Shown piece by piece: positions 25,876-34,847 of a stretch of 64,000 bases of DNA. The notes beneath the pieces are model-generated. The model did no database searches, was not told where the DNA came from, and saw nothing but the letters and a program-made list of their open reading frames with translations. Both the position numbers and the translations under genes were made by a program. Numbering within the stretch: the first letter of the stretch is position 1; each line of letters begins with the position of its first letter. Source of the stretch: Streptomyces rhizosphaerihabitans (GTDB lineage Bacteria; Actinomycetota; Actinomycetes; Streptomycetales; Streptomycetaceae); the NCBI RefSeq assembly GCF_025399795.1, contig NZ_JAODTZ010000018.1, positions 1 to 64,000 on the forward strand, given 5' to 3'.

Positions 25876-26822
25876 GCGAGATCCTCTTCCTCGACGGGGC
25901 GCGGACGCGCGCCGCACTCGATCCGCACCGAGTCCTTGACGCCGTGGCGACGGCCCTCGTCGCCATCGGCCGTGACGAGGTCTCCGTGCCGCCGCGGATC
26001 GCGGCGCACGCGCCGGGCGGCCTGCTCGGCGCGATGCCCGGTCATGTGCCCGGTCTCGGGCTCGCGGCCAAGCTCGTCTCCGTGTTCGCCGACCCGGCGC
26101 GGCCCGGACGCAGCAGTCACCGAGGCATCGTCGCGCTCTTCGACGAGGCGGACGGCCGCCCGCTGGCCCTGATGGACGCCGAGCCCCTCACGGAAATCCG
26201 TACCGCGGCGACCGCCACACTGAGCGCTCGGGCCCTGGCCCGTCCGGACGCCACCCGGGTCGCCGTCATCGGAACGGGTGCCCAGGCACGTGCGCAGATC
26301 GCCCTGCTCGCGGCGCTGAATCCCGAGAACCCCGTGTCCGTCGCGGGCCGCGATCCCCGGCGTGCCGAGAGCGCCGCCGCCTTCCACCCCGCCGGCCGGG
26401 GCACGGCCGGCATCGAGGAGGCGGTGCGCTGGGCGGACACGGTGTTCTGCTGCACGGGCGCCGTGCGGCCGGTGATCCGTCGCGCATGGCTCGCCCCCGG
26501 CACGCACATCAGCTCGGTGGGCGGCTCCCACGGACCGGAACTGGACGCCGACACCGTCCGGGACGCCACCCTGTTCGCCGAATGGCACGGCGCCGCCACC
26601 ACCCGGCCCCCCTCCGGCGCCCACGAGCTGCAGGACCTACCGCCCGAGCGGTCCGTGACGCTCCTCGGTTCGGTCCTGGGCGGCGAACACCCCGGTCGAC
26701 GCGACGACACCGAACTCACCCTGTTCAAGTCGACCGGCCATGCCGCCCTGGACGTCGCGGCCGCCCACGTCGCCGACGCCGTCGCCCGCGCGGAGGCATG
26801 GGGCACCCGCATCGCCATGTGA
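25872..26822 (+). CDS. Ornithine cyclodeaminase/mu-crystallin family enzyme
   Basis: The protein is 316 residues, the normal length. The N-terminal substrate domain has GLAAKLVSVFADPARPGRSSHRGIVALFD and EIRTAATATLSARALARPDA. The NAD-binding motif is VAVIGTGAQARAQI, and the C-terminal LFKSTGHAALDVAAAHVA is diagnostic. Family members are ornithine cyclodeaminases, alanine dehydrogenases or ketimine reductases. Coupling to IclR and proximity to a dipeptidase-like and amidohydrolase pair suggest catabolism of an unusual amino acid or cyclic imino acid. Confidence 0.9.
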   Translation: MSEILFLDGARTRAALDPHRVLDAVATALVAIGRDEVSVPPRIAAHAPGGLLGAMPGHVPGLGLAAKLVSVFADPARPGRSSHRGIVALFDEADGRPLALMDAEPLTEIRTAATATLSARALARPDATRVAVIGTGAQARAQIALLAALNPENPVSVAGRDPRRAESAAAFHPAGRGTAGIEEAVRWADTVFCCTGAVRPVIRRAWLAPGTHISSVGGSHGPELDADTVRDATLFAEWHGAATTRPPSGAHELQDLPPERSVTLLGSVLGGEHPGRRDDTELTLFKSTGHAALDVAAAHVADAVARAEAWGTRIAM

Positions 26823-27163
26823 GCCGTATCCGTGACGGCGAGTGTGCGGCGAACCGCGCCACGGGCCACGGTTCGCACATCACGGGGGACGGGCCACTGG
26901 TGGCTGGTGACTCAGCGTGTATCCGTGCACGTCGTCCACCCGTGGACTTTCTTCCCCGAGGTCGGCCATGCTGAAGGGTGCTTGAGCCGGTGCGCGCGCA
27001 GACCCGGGACCCACGGTCACGGACCGCATCCGCCGGGCCCCGCGGCGACGAATCCACCGCGGGCGGCCCACCGTGTGGCGTGGGCCGAGCGGCCGATCGA
27101 CCTGGCGGTCCCGGACAGGTAGCGGGCCCGAGGGACCACGACGCGGAGGAGGCCAAGACCCCC
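26823..27163. other. Intergenic region, nothing recognised
   Basis: This 341-bp stretch lies between two plus-strand genes. I see no coding sequence with a ribosome binding site and no strong hairpin. It presumably carries the promoter of the MpaB-type gene. Confidence 0.4.
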
Positions 27164-28051
27164 ATGAGACAGACAGGAGCGGACGGCAGCGGAGTGCGGG
27201 AACGGCTGGGCAGCGCTCTGTTCAGCCGGGTCGCGGGCCCGGAGGGAGAGAAGAACCGCGCCCGTATCCACGGCACCCCCGGACCCCGCTGGTTCGGCCC
27301 GGACCGCCCCATCCGCACCGTGCACGGGGACGCGTCCATGTTCATCGGCGGCCTCTCCGCGCTGCTGCTCCAGTCGCTCCACCCGCTCGCCATGGCCGCC
27401 GTGTCCGCGCACTCGGGCTTCCGCGGGGACCCCTGGGGAAGACTCCAGCGCACCTCGACCTTCCTCGCGGTGACGACGTACGGGACGGCCGAGAGCGCAC
27501 AGGAAGCCTGCGAACGGGTACGGGCGGTCCATGAGCGGGTGCGCGGGGTGACCTCGGAGGGAACGGCGTATCACGCGGCGGATCCGCACCTCCTCGGCTG
27601 GGTCCACGTCGCAGAGATCGACAGCTTCCTGCGCGCGCACCGGCGGTACGGCGCGCGCCCGCTGTCCGACGCCGACTATGACGCCTACGTGGCGGACACG
27701 GCCCGCGTCGCCGCCGCTCTCGGTGTCCTGGACCCGCCGACGAACCGTGCCGAGCTCGCGGAGCGGCTGACCGCGTACCGCGGCGAGGTGCGGGCGACGC
27801 CGGAGGCACGCGACGCCGCGCGGTTCCTCCTGCTGAACCCGCCGGTCCCGCTCGTCGCCCGCCTCCCGTACGGGGTGCTCGCCGCGAACGCGGTGTCCCT
27901 GCTGCCCACCTGGGCCGCTGCCGAACTGCGGCTGCCGCGCCTGCAGTTGGTGGACAGCGTGTGTGTACGTCCACTCGGCTGCGCCTTCACATCGGCCGTG
28001 CGCTGGGCCATGGCTCCGCAACGCGCGCGAACCGTCGAGGCGGTCGTGTGA
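27164..28051 (+). CDS. MpaB/DUF2236-family oxygenase
   Basis: The protein is 295 residues. It has the family features MFIGGLSALLLQSLHPLAMAAVSAHSGFRGDPWGRLQRTSTFL, the conserved HAADPHLLGWVHVAEIDSFLRAHRRYG segment, and a C-terminal LPRLQLVDSVCVRP. MpaB-type proteins are heme-binding oxygenases, latex-clearing-protein relatives, that cleave double bonds. The His residues in QSLHPLAM and ADPHLLGWVH are candidate ligands. The ATG has GGAGG about 14 bases upstream. No operon partner is obvious. Confidence 0.85.
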   Translation: MRQTGADGSGVRERLGSALFSRVAGPEGEKNRARIHGTPGPRWFGPDRPIRTVHGDASMFIGGLSALLLQSLHPLAMAAVSAHSGFRGDPWGRLQRTSTFLAVTTYGTAESAQEACERVRAVHERVRGVTSEGTAYHAADPHLLGWVHVAEIDSFLRAHRRYGARPLSDADYDAYVADTARVAAALGVLDPPTNRAELAERLTAYRGEVRATPEARDAARFLLLNPPVPLVARLPYGVLAANAVSLLPTWAAAELRLPRLQLVDSVCVRPLGCAFTSAVRWAMAPQRARTVEAVV

Positions 28052-28222
28052 CCGGCCACCGCTCCGGCGCGCACGGAGCGCCCCTCCCGCTCTCGTACAC
28101 GAACCCGGGACAGAGTCGGCGAAGTCGGCACGCCGAAGGATCCAAGGCCGAAAGACCGTCCGCGTGTTGAAGAATCTGCCGGCCGTTCCTCCCGATTTCG
28201 TCGGACGCCCTGGAGATGTTCC

Positions 28223-28627
28223 GCCTTCGGCCTGGATCTGCCGGCCTCCGCGCTCGCCGCGCAGGGCGCGGGAGAACGGGCGGTCGCCGCGTACGGCGCC
28301 GGGGAGACGTACTGGAGCGCGGTGGGCCATCCGCAGCGTGGCACGCCCGAGTCGGGCCCGGTGCGCGAGCGCTACGAGGACACGGCCCGTTCCCTTCTCG
28401 GCGACGACGGCTGCGAAGAGGCCCTGCTGCGGTCGGCGCTGAGCGACCCCGAGACCGTGCTGCATCACCTCCTCGACGGCTCCGGCCGGGGTTTCCGAGT
28501 CGCGTCGGGCCCGGCCGTCGGCACGGCGGTCACCACGACGACGGGGCACGGCATCCGCCACGACGGCCGATGCGGTCCGGCCCCGGTTCGGACCAGGGGA
28601 CGAGGGCCGCTCCGGGTCGGGAAGTGA
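28223..28627 (+). pseudogene. Possible decayed C-terminal gene fragment
   Basis: This plus-strand frame without a credible start or ribosome binding site still reads like protein: LDLPASALAAQGAGERAVAAYGAGETYWSAVGH, then RYEDTARSLLGDDGCEEALLRSALSDPETVLHHLLDG. The second part resembles the C-terminus of actinomycete LuxR/ATPase-type or tetratricopeptide regulators. The region 28052-28889 otherwise has no gene. I consider it a remnant; a chance open frame is possible. Confidence 0.3.
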
Positions 28628-28889
28628 GTCTGCGGCGGGCCTGGTGTGATTCCGCCCAGGGGAGGCGGGGCAACCCCGTCGCCACGAACGGGCCGGTTCG
28701 CTGCATCCAATGGGCCGCCCCGCACCGAAGCAGGGGTTGAGCCCGGTGGACCGGCCGGTCCCGGACGGCTCCGGAATCGAGGCGAGGTCCCGTGATGATC
28801 TGCTGCCGTCGTACGCAGGGCCCCGCCACCCGTGGGTGCGGAGCCCCTTCCGCCGGGCCCTGGTCCACCGTGCCCCCGGGGGCCGCCCC

Positions 28890-29954
28890 ATGGAACTGAG
28901 CGTCCACGGGGAGACGGAGACCGTCGGCGTCGGAGTGACCACCGGTTTCCTGGCGCGCAAGCTCGGGGTGTCGCCCACGACACTGCGTTCCTGGGACCGC
29001 CGGTACGGGCTGGGACCCGCGGTGCGAGCCGACGGCCACCACCGCCGGTGGTCTCCCGATGACGTGGCCATGGTCCAGGAGATGTGCCGGCTGACCGCCG
29101 CCGGCCTGCCTCCCGCCGAGGCCGCCCGCTCCGCGAAGGAGGCGGCCCGCGGTCGTGTCGCTGTATCCCCGCTTCTCGCCGCCCGGACGCAGGCCGGCGT
29201 CCGGATTCCTGAGTGGTCCGCGGCGACGGCCCCGGGCCCGGGAACAGCAGGGTCGCGCTCGGGCACAGGGCTGCCGTTGGGTGATGTGGGCCAGGACTGC
29301 CGTGGTCTGGCCCGTGCCGTGGTCCGCCTGGACGCCCTCGGCGTCCAGGAACAACTGGCGGCCGCGGTCCGGACCCACGGCCTCACCAGAGCCTGGGACG
29401 AAGTGATGGTGCCCACCCTGCGGGCGGTGGGCCGCAAGTGGGAATCCTCGGGGGACCGTTACGTCGAGGTCGAACACCTCCTGTCCTGGCACGTCTCCGC
29501 CACCCTGCGGCATGTCTACGTGTCGGCGTCGGGGCGCACACCGCGCGCCACCGCGTCACCCGTGCTGCTGGCCTGCCTTCCGGACGAGCAGCACACCCTG
29601 CCGCTGGAGGCACTCAACGCGGCGCTGGCGGAACGGCGGGTACCCGTCCTGACGCTCGGTGGTGCCGTTCCGCCCGAGGCGCTCATGACGGCGGTGCGGC
29701 GCGTCGGTCCTCCGGCGGTGGTCCTGTGGTCGCATTCGCGGTCCACGGCGAACCTTCCGCTCGCCCGTCACATCGCCGCGACACGCTGGGGAGTACGGGG
29801 AGCGCGAACACGGAGCCAGGTCCTGCTGACCGGACCGGGCTGGGGCGGACAGTCGGGCCCGGGGCTCCTGCGCCCACACCACCTGGCCGAAGCGCTCCGT
29901 CTGATCACCGCACCGGACAACCGGCCCGACGACTACGGTGCGCTCGCGACCTGA
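28890..29954 (+). CDS. MerR-type regulator with cobalamin-domain-like C-terminus
   Basis: The protein is 354 residues. An N-terminal MerR winged helix (TTGFLARKLGVSPTTLRSWDRRYGLGP, DGHHRRWSPDDV) is followed by a four-helix-bundle-like part with W184...E195-H196. A Rossmann-like half (PVLLACLPDEQHTLPLEALNAALAERRVPVLTLGGAVP) comes next. The layout matches the B12-dependent photoreceptor regulators LitR/CarH: the EQH at 233-235 stands where they have ExH, while their W-x9-EH spacing is one residue longer here. An ATG 180 bases upstream is also open, so the start is uncertain. B12 binding is inferred. Confidence 0.8.
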   Translation: MELSVHGETETVGVGVTTGFLARKLGVSPTTLRSWDRRYGLGPAVRADGHHRRWSPDDVAMVQEMCRLTAAGLPPAEAARSAKEAARGRVAVSPLLAARTQAGVRIPEWSAATAPGPGTAGSRSGTGLPLGDVGQDCRGLARAVVRLDALGVQEQLAAAVRTHGLTRAWDEVMVPTLRAVGRKWESSGDRYVEVEHLLSWHVSATLRHVYVSASGRTPRATASPVLLACLPDEQHTLPLEALNAALAERRVPVLTLGGAVPPEALMTAVRRVGPPAVVLWSHSRSTANLPLARHIAATRWGVRGARTRSQVLLTGPGWGGQSGPGLLRPHHLAEALRLITAPDNRPDDYGALAT

Positions 29955-30030
29955 CGACGCCCTTGCGCTCACCCGGCCGGCCCTTGCCCGGCACAACCGC
30001 GCCCCGCGACGTCTGGAACCGCCCCTGCGC

Positions 30031-31239
30031 CTACGCCCGCAGGAAGGCCGCCAGTCCCTCCAGCAGCCGTTCCACGTCGTCCTTGTCGTTGTACGGCGAG
30101 AGTCCGACGCGAAGGCCACCGGTGTCGCCGAGTCCGAGGTGCCGGGAGGCCTCGATCGCGTAGAACGATCCGGCGGGCGCGTGCACACCGCGGGCCGCCA
30201 GGAACGGACAGGCGTCGGCCGCGTCCCGGTGGTCGAACGTCAGCAGCAGGGTGGGTGTGCGGTCGGCCGCGCGGGAGCGGACCGTGACGCCGGGCAGCTC
30301 GGCCAGGCCCGCCTCCAGCCGCTCGCGCAGCGCTCCCTCATGCCGCTCGATCGCCTCGAAGGCCGACCGCAGCCGGTCTCTGCGCCCGCCCACCGCGTCA
30401 GTGGCGAGCCCGGCGAGGACATCGATGGCGGCGGTGGTGCCGGCGAGCAACTCGTAGGGCAGCGTGCCCAGTTCGAAGCGCTCGGGAACCACGTCGGTGG
30501 ACGGCAGCAGCTTGTCCGGGCGCAGCCCCTCCAGCAGCTCCGGGGAGGCGGTCAGGACACCGTGGTGCGGGCCGAAGAACTTGTAGGGCGAGCACACGAA
30601 GAAGTCGGCACCGAGCCGCGCGAGATCCACGAAGGCGTGCGCCGCGTAGTGCACCCCGTCCACGAAGAGCAGCGCCCGCGGGTGCCGGCGGACCAGGCGT
30701 GAGATCTCGGCGATGTCGGGCACGGTCCCGATCAGGTTCGAGGCGGCGGTGACCGCGACCAGCCGGGTGCGCTCGGTCAGCAGGTCCCCCACCGCCGAGG
30801 GCGGGAGTTCACCCGTCCGCGGATCGAAGTCGGCCCAGCGCACCCGGGCTCCGGCCCGTTGCGCCGCCTGGATCCAGGGCCGGATGTTGGCGTCGTGGTC
30901 GAGACGGCTGACGACGACCTCGTCGCCGGGAGCCCAGTCCTTCGCGAGCGTGTGGGAGAAGTCGTACGTGAGCTGGGTGGCGCTGCGGCCGAAGACGACC
31001 CCGGTGGGGTGGCCGCCGACCAGGTCGGCCACCGCCTGCCGGAACCCCTGGACCAGACCCTCCGCGTTCGCCTCTCCCGGTGTCAGGCGCCCTCGGATCG
31101 ACAGCGGGCCCGTGAGCGCGTCCGCGATCGCCCCGGCGACCCGGGCCGGGGTCTGTGTTCCGCCCGGACCGTCGAAGTGCGCGACGCCGGACAGCAGGGC
31201 GGGGATCTCGGCGCGCAGTGCGCCGACGTCGTACGTCAC
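30031..31239 (-). CDS. Cysteine desulfurase-like class V aminotransferase
   Basis: The protein is 402 residues. PLP contacts include SRLDHDANIRPW, AASNLIGTVPDI and LLFVDGVHYAAHAFVDL, with the Schiff-base Lys in FVCSPYKFFGPHHG. This is the cysteine desulfurase-like subgroup, several of which act on other amino acids. The catalytic loop Cys of true IscS/SufS is not obvious, so sulfur mobilisation is uncertain. The ATG start opens directly into the fold. It stands alone on the minus strand. Confidence 0.88.
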   Translation of the reverse strand: MTYDVGALRAEIPALLSGVAHFDGPGGTQTPARVAGAIADALTGPLSIRGRLTPGEANAEGLVQGFRQAVADLVGGHPTGVVFGRSATQLTYDFSHTLAKDWAPGDEVVVSRLDHDANIRPWIQAAQRAGARVRWADFDPRTGELPPSAVGDLLTERTRLVAVTAASNLIGTVPDIAEISRLVRRHPRALLFVDGVHYAAHAFVDLARLGADFFVCSPYKFFGPHHGVLTASPELLEGLRPDKLLPSTDVVPERFELGTLPYELLAGTTAAIDVLAGLATDAVGGRRDRLRSAFEAIERHEGALRERLEAGLAELPGVTVRSRAADRTPTLLLTFDHRDAADACPFLAARGVHAPAGSFYAIEASRHLGLGDTGGLRVGLSPYNDKDDVERLLEGLAAFLRA

Positions 31240-31537
31240 TCGGGCTCCTCAAGGCGGCTTCGCGGCCCGCGCCGTTCGGCCGGGCAGCGGTCGGGCGGGC
31301 AGGAGCCGCGTGATCGGGCGGGCGCACACGTGCTCCGGTGATCATGGCAGGACGCCCGCCGCGGTGGGAAGTCGGCGCGGAGGCGCGGGCGCACCCCCAG
31401 GCGTCCCGGGACGCCGTAGGAGTGCTGGCCCGCGGGACTGCTGCTCCCAACCCGCGGCTTGGCGCAACCGGTACCCCTCGTCAGGGGGCACACTCCGAAA
31501 TATGCGCCGCGTTCACTCGTACGGACTTCCGATGGAC

Positions 31538-31596
31538 GACTCACGGCCTGGGGCCGGCACCCTGAGATTCAGGGTGCCGGCCCCAGGCCGTGAGTC
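31538..31596. terminator. Very strong terminator, 28-bp perfect stem
   Basis: A perfect 28-bp inverted repeat with a 3-nt GAT loop lies just downstream of the minus-strand glsB stop. It is far longer than needed for termination. The rest of the gap 31240-31623 holds no recognisable gene. Confidence 0.85.
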
Positions 31597-31623
31597 ATGA
31601 CGCCCGAACGGGCCCGTGACCCC

Positions 31624-31902
31624 TCAGGCGTGGCGGTGCGACCGGCGGTTGCCCGTCAGCATCCGGTACAGAACCAGAAGAATCAGCGATCCGGCGATGG
31701 CGGCGATCCAGGTCGACACGTCGAAGAACCCGTCGATCGAGTCGACGCCGAAGATGACCTTGCCCAGCCAGCCGCCCAGCAGGCCTCCCGCGACACCGAT
31801 CAGCATGGTGATGATGATCCCGCCCGGGTCCTTGCCCGGCAGGAGCAGCTTGGCAATGGCACCGGCAAGCAACCCGATCAGAATCCAAGCGATGATTCCC
31901 AC
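31624..31902 (-). CDS. GlsB/YeaQ/YmgE-family stress membrane protein
   Basis: The protein is 92 residues with three membrane helices and the family glycine pattern GIIAWILIGLLAGAIAKLLLPGKDPGG, TMLIGVAGGLLGGWLG, then a last helix ending in LYRMLTGNRR. Family members (transglycosylase-associated proteins) are induced by general stress. The GTG has GGAGG six bases upstream. The gene lies between the huge hairpin and the YihY gene at the edge of the stress island. Confidence 0.88.
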   Translation of the reverse strand: MGIIAWILIGLLAGAIAKLLLPGKDPGGIIITMLIGVAGGLLGGWLGKVIFGVDSIDGFFDVSTWIAAIAGSLILLVLYRMLTGNRRSHRHA

Positions 31903-31983
31903 AGTTCCTCCACCGTTCGTCCGTACAAGATGTGACTTCCTCAGTCCGTGTGCGCCGTCCCGGCCGGAACAAACCTGCACGTC

Positions 31984-33033
31984 TCAAACTGTTGCCCGAT
32001 TCCTCGCCGCCGCGGCCCCGTTCAGCTCGGCAGTGAACTGCGCGCCGGCCAGCAGCGCGAGGTTGGACAGCCACAGCCACACAAGGAAGACGACGGGACC
32101 GGCGAGCGAGCCGTAGAGCCTGCTGTAGGCGCCGAAGCCGGAGGCGTACAGGGCGAATCCGGCGGAGACGGCCAGCCAGAGGAACGCTGCCAGGATGCCG
32201 CCGGGCAGGCTGTACCGACGCCTGGCGGGTGGCGGACCCGTGTGGAAGACGACGAGGACCAGCAGGGCCACCAGGCACATCAGCAGGGGCCAGCGGAGCA
32301 GGTTCCAGGCCACGGCCACCGTGCCGTCCAGCCCGAAGACGCGGCCGGCGGCCTCGGCCACGGGGCCGGTCAGCAGCAGGACGAGCGCGCTCACGACGAG
32401 CAGCCCGAGCAGCGCCAGCGCGGTCAGCACCAGCCGGTGCGCGGTGCGCCAGGCCGAGCGGCGGTCCGGCACGTCGTGCATGCGGTGCAGGGCCCGGCGG
32501 AACACCGCGAGGTAGCTGGAGGCCGACCAGAGCGCGCTCGCGGCACCGGCGACCAGCAGCGTCCAGGCGGCGGATCGTTGGCGCAGCATCTCCCCCAGCG
32601 CCTGGTGCAGCTCCGCCCCCGACTGTGCCGGCGCGTACGCCGTGACGTGTGCGATGAACTGCTCGGCAGTGTCCGGACTGATCAGGCCGAAGGCGATGAC
32701 CATGACCAGCATGGCCGGCAGCACCGACAGGATCGCGTAATACGTCAGAGCGGCCGCCCAGTCGGAGACGTCGTCGTTCCACATCGAGACCGGAGTGCGG
32801 CGCAGTGCCGGCCACCAGAGGGCGGGCAGCCGTGGCCCGTACCGACGGAGCCGGGCCGGGCGGACCGCCTCGACGGCGCCGCCCGGCCCGGATTCAGTGG
32901 ACATGCGCGGTGCGGTGGGGGCGGCTGCCGATCCGTACCCGGGTGAGGTCGCGAGTGGGTACTCCGGCGAGGCCCCGGCACGGAGCGGCAATGCCCGTCC
33001 TTCCGGATGGATTCGGACGATTCGTCTGCTCAT
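31984..33033 (-). CDS. YihY/BrkB-family inner membrane protein
   Basis: The protein is 349 residues with a 75-residue basic cytoplasmic N-terminus and about six membrane helices. The family signature AALTYYAILSVLPAMLVMVIAFGL and the later SLAGPVVFLVWLWLSNLALLAGAQFTAELN are both present. The precise function of the family is unknown. The ATG at 33033 has GAGG six bases upstream; a second in-frame ATG at 32904 lacks a ribosome binding site. It reads in the same direction as glsB and may share its transcript. Confidence 0.85.
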   Translation of the reverse strand: MSRRIVRIHPEGRALPLRAGASPEYPLATSPGYGSAAAPTAPRMSTESGPGGAVEAVRPARLRRYGPRLPALWWPALRRTPVSMWNDDVSDWAAALTYYAILSVLPAMLVMVIAFGLISPDTAEQFIAHVTAYAPAQSGAELHQALGEMLRQRSAAWTLLVAGAASALWSASSYLAVFRRALHRMHDVPDRRSAWRTAHRLVLTALALLGLLVVSALVLLLTGPVAEAAGRVFGLDGTVAVAWNLLRWPLLMCLVALLVLVVFHTGPPPARRRYSLPGGILAAFLWLAVSAGFALYASGFGAYSRLYGSLAGPVVFLVWLWLSNLALLAGAQFTAELNGAAAARNRATV

Positions 33034-33067
33034 CCCTCACCTCTCAGCACCGGTCCGGCCGGCATTC

Positions 33068-33095
33068 CCGGCCCCCTGCCTGACGAGGGGGCCGG
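33068..33095. terminator. Hairpin upstream of the yihY-type gene
   Basis: CCGGCCCCCT and its exact complement are separated by 8 nt (10-bp stem), 35 bp upstream of the yihY-type start. It may end transcription from the fasciclin gene or act as an attenuator. Confidence 0.55.
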
Positions 33096-33226
33096 TCGGG
33101 GCTCTCCTTCCACGCGCGAGCCCCCCTACGCCTCCTCACCGCCGTGCTCCGGCAATCGGTGGTGCGCCAAGGACGCCGTCAGCGGACTCGTGCGGGACAC
33201 CCGGGCACCCATCGGCGAGAAGGGAC

Positions 33227-33265
33227 GGGGAGTGGCCGGACGGACGCTTGTCCCGGCCACTCCCC
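33227..33265. terminator. Terminator after fasciclin gene
   Basis: A 13-bp perfect stem (GGGGAGTGGCCGG/CCGGCCACTCCCC) with a 13-nt loop lies 75 bp past the stop of the minus-strand fasciclin gene. Confidence 0.75.
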
Positions 33266-33340
33266 TCTTTACCTGCCCGCCACAGGAAACTCCCGTCGGC
33301 CCCGCGGCTGTCGACCGCCGGGCCGGAGCATGCCGCCGTG

Positions 33341-34000
33341 TCAGCTCTTGGGCATCAGGACGGTGTCGATGATGTACACGTTCGCGTTGGCGGTCTTCAC
33401 ATTGCCGCACACCACCTCGGCGGAGTCATTCACCGTGTACGAATCCCCCGACCCGCTCGTCATCAGCTTGCTCTTCTCCAGGGTCTCGAACGAACCGTTC
33501 TCCAGCTGCTTCGGCGTCAGTTTCCGGCCCACGACGTGATACGTCAGGATCTTCGTCAACCGGGCCTTGTCCGCGAGCACCTTGTCCAGGGTCGCCTTCG
33601 GAATCTTCGCGAACGCCTCATTCGTCGGCGCGAACACCGTGATGTTCTCCGCGTTGTTCAGCGTGTCCACCAGACCCGCCTTCTTCACGGCCGTCACCAG
33701 CGTCGACAACGCCGGGTTGTTGGACGCCGCCGTCGCCACCGGGTCCTTCGCCATCCCGTCGAACGACCCCGACCCGTCCTTCGGCACCGACACGCACCCC
33801 GGACCGAACGGCTCGTCGGAACTCCCCGCCATCGCCGACGAACCGGCCGATCCCCCGTCCGGCACAGGGGCCGAAGCCGCTGCCTTCGCCGAGTTCGAGG
33901 CGCCATTGTCCTTGCCGTCGTCGGAACAAGCCGTCAGCGCGATCGGCAGCACAGCAGCGGTGGCGACAGCCAACGCGACACGACGGATACGCATGTTCAT
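33341..34000 (-). CDS. Fasciclin-domain lipoprotein
   Basis: The protein is 219 residues. The signal peptide ends in a lipobox (LPIALTACSDD), so the mature protein begins with a lipid-modified Cys. A Ser/Ala/Gly linker precedes one FAS1 domain with ENITVFAPTNEAFAKIP (H1 box), LTKILTYHVVGRKLTPKQL and NVYIIDTVLMP (H2 box). FAS1 domains mediate adhesion or sugar binding at the cell surface; MPB70 is a well-known relative. The ATG at 34000 has AGGAGA eight bases upstream. Confidence 0.92.
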   Translation of the reverse strand: MNMRIRRVALAVATAAVLPIALTACSDDGKDNGASNSAKAAASAPVPDGGSAGSSAMAGSSDEPFGPGCVSVPKDGSGSFDGMAKDPVATAASNNPALSTLVTAVKKAGLVDTLNNAENITVFAPTNEAFAKIPKATLDKVLADKARLTKILTYHVVGRKLTPKQLENGSFETLEKSKLMTSGSGDSYTVNDSAEVVCGNVKTANANVYIIDTVLMPKS

Positions 34001-34481
34001 GAGGTTCTCCTGTCGGAACGAAGCGGCATTCGACGAGCGGACCAGCAAATGCCGTGGCTTTCGAGCGGAAATTCCGTGGAGAACGAACGGACGGACGGAC
34101 CTCCGCGAGGCGTCGGGGGGGCGCACTCGGGGGAACGCATCGAACTCTTCGGATCCCGGCTCACACGGGGAATCCGAGCCCGGAGCAGCGATGGATTGGC
34201 CGGCGGACGAGCATTCACCGATTCGAGGGAAATTCCGGCCGGGACCAAGCCGGGAAGCTCGCGGCTTCGGAGAAACACACCGCCCGAAGCCGCGGCACGG
34301 AGACCGCGGCTCGGGACCCTCGTATCACCCGACGGAGGAACGACGGTTGAACGTACTCGGGCGTCATGGGCTCGATCGCGGCCCGGCTTCGGGCGGGAGT
34401 GAGGAGAGGCGCTGGACGCGGTTCACATCAGGGGACGAGCACGCGGACATGGCGGCACGTCGTACGTCACTGCACGACGGC
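34001..34481. other. Intergenic region, nothing recognised
   Basis: This 481-bp region upstream of the fasciclin gene must contain its promoter. A short GGAC tandem run lies near 34088. I found no coding sequence or strong hairpin. Confidence 0.4.
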
Positions 34482-34847
34482 TCATGCCGGCTGTCGCGGC
34501 GGAAGGCTCCGGTAGTAGCGCCCGACGCTGGACAGGTACGCGGGGTCGAGGGTCTCGCGGTCGGTCTTGAACGCCGGCGCCGATTTGATCTCCTCGCGGG
34601 TGCACGCGACGGTGATCTTCTGCGACTCCGTGTCGATGCCGGCGACGACACCCACGGGAACCAGCACACTCCTGCCGAACACCCAGACGCCTGTGTCGAC
34701 GACCAGGTGCCGCATCCCTGAATCGTCCGCCTGCCGGTCGACGTGTCCTATGGTCCCGTCGCTCGCCTCGACGCTGTAGCCGGCCAGTTCGTTCACTTCG
34801 GGGTGGTCGAACTCCGGTGCGTACGACCAGATTCCGTCGATTGTCAT
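34482..34847 (-). CDS. PRC-barrel domain protein
   Basis: The protein is 121 residues. Residues 15-75 (FDHPEVNELAGYSVEASDGTIGHVDRQADDSGMRHLVVDTGVWVFGRSVLVPVGVV) form a PRC-barrel, as in photosynthetic reaction-centre H and RimM, with a short C-terminal helix. In Streptomyces such proteins often neighbour stress genes and may bind RNA or proteins. The ATG has GGAGA six bases upstream. Confidence 0.88.
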   Translation of the reverse strand: MTIDGIWSYAPEFDHPEVNELAGYSVEASDGTIGHVDRQADDSGMRHLVVDTGVWVFGRSVLVPVGVVAGIDTESQKITVACTREEIKSAPAFKTDRETLDPAYLSSVGRYYRSLPPRQPA

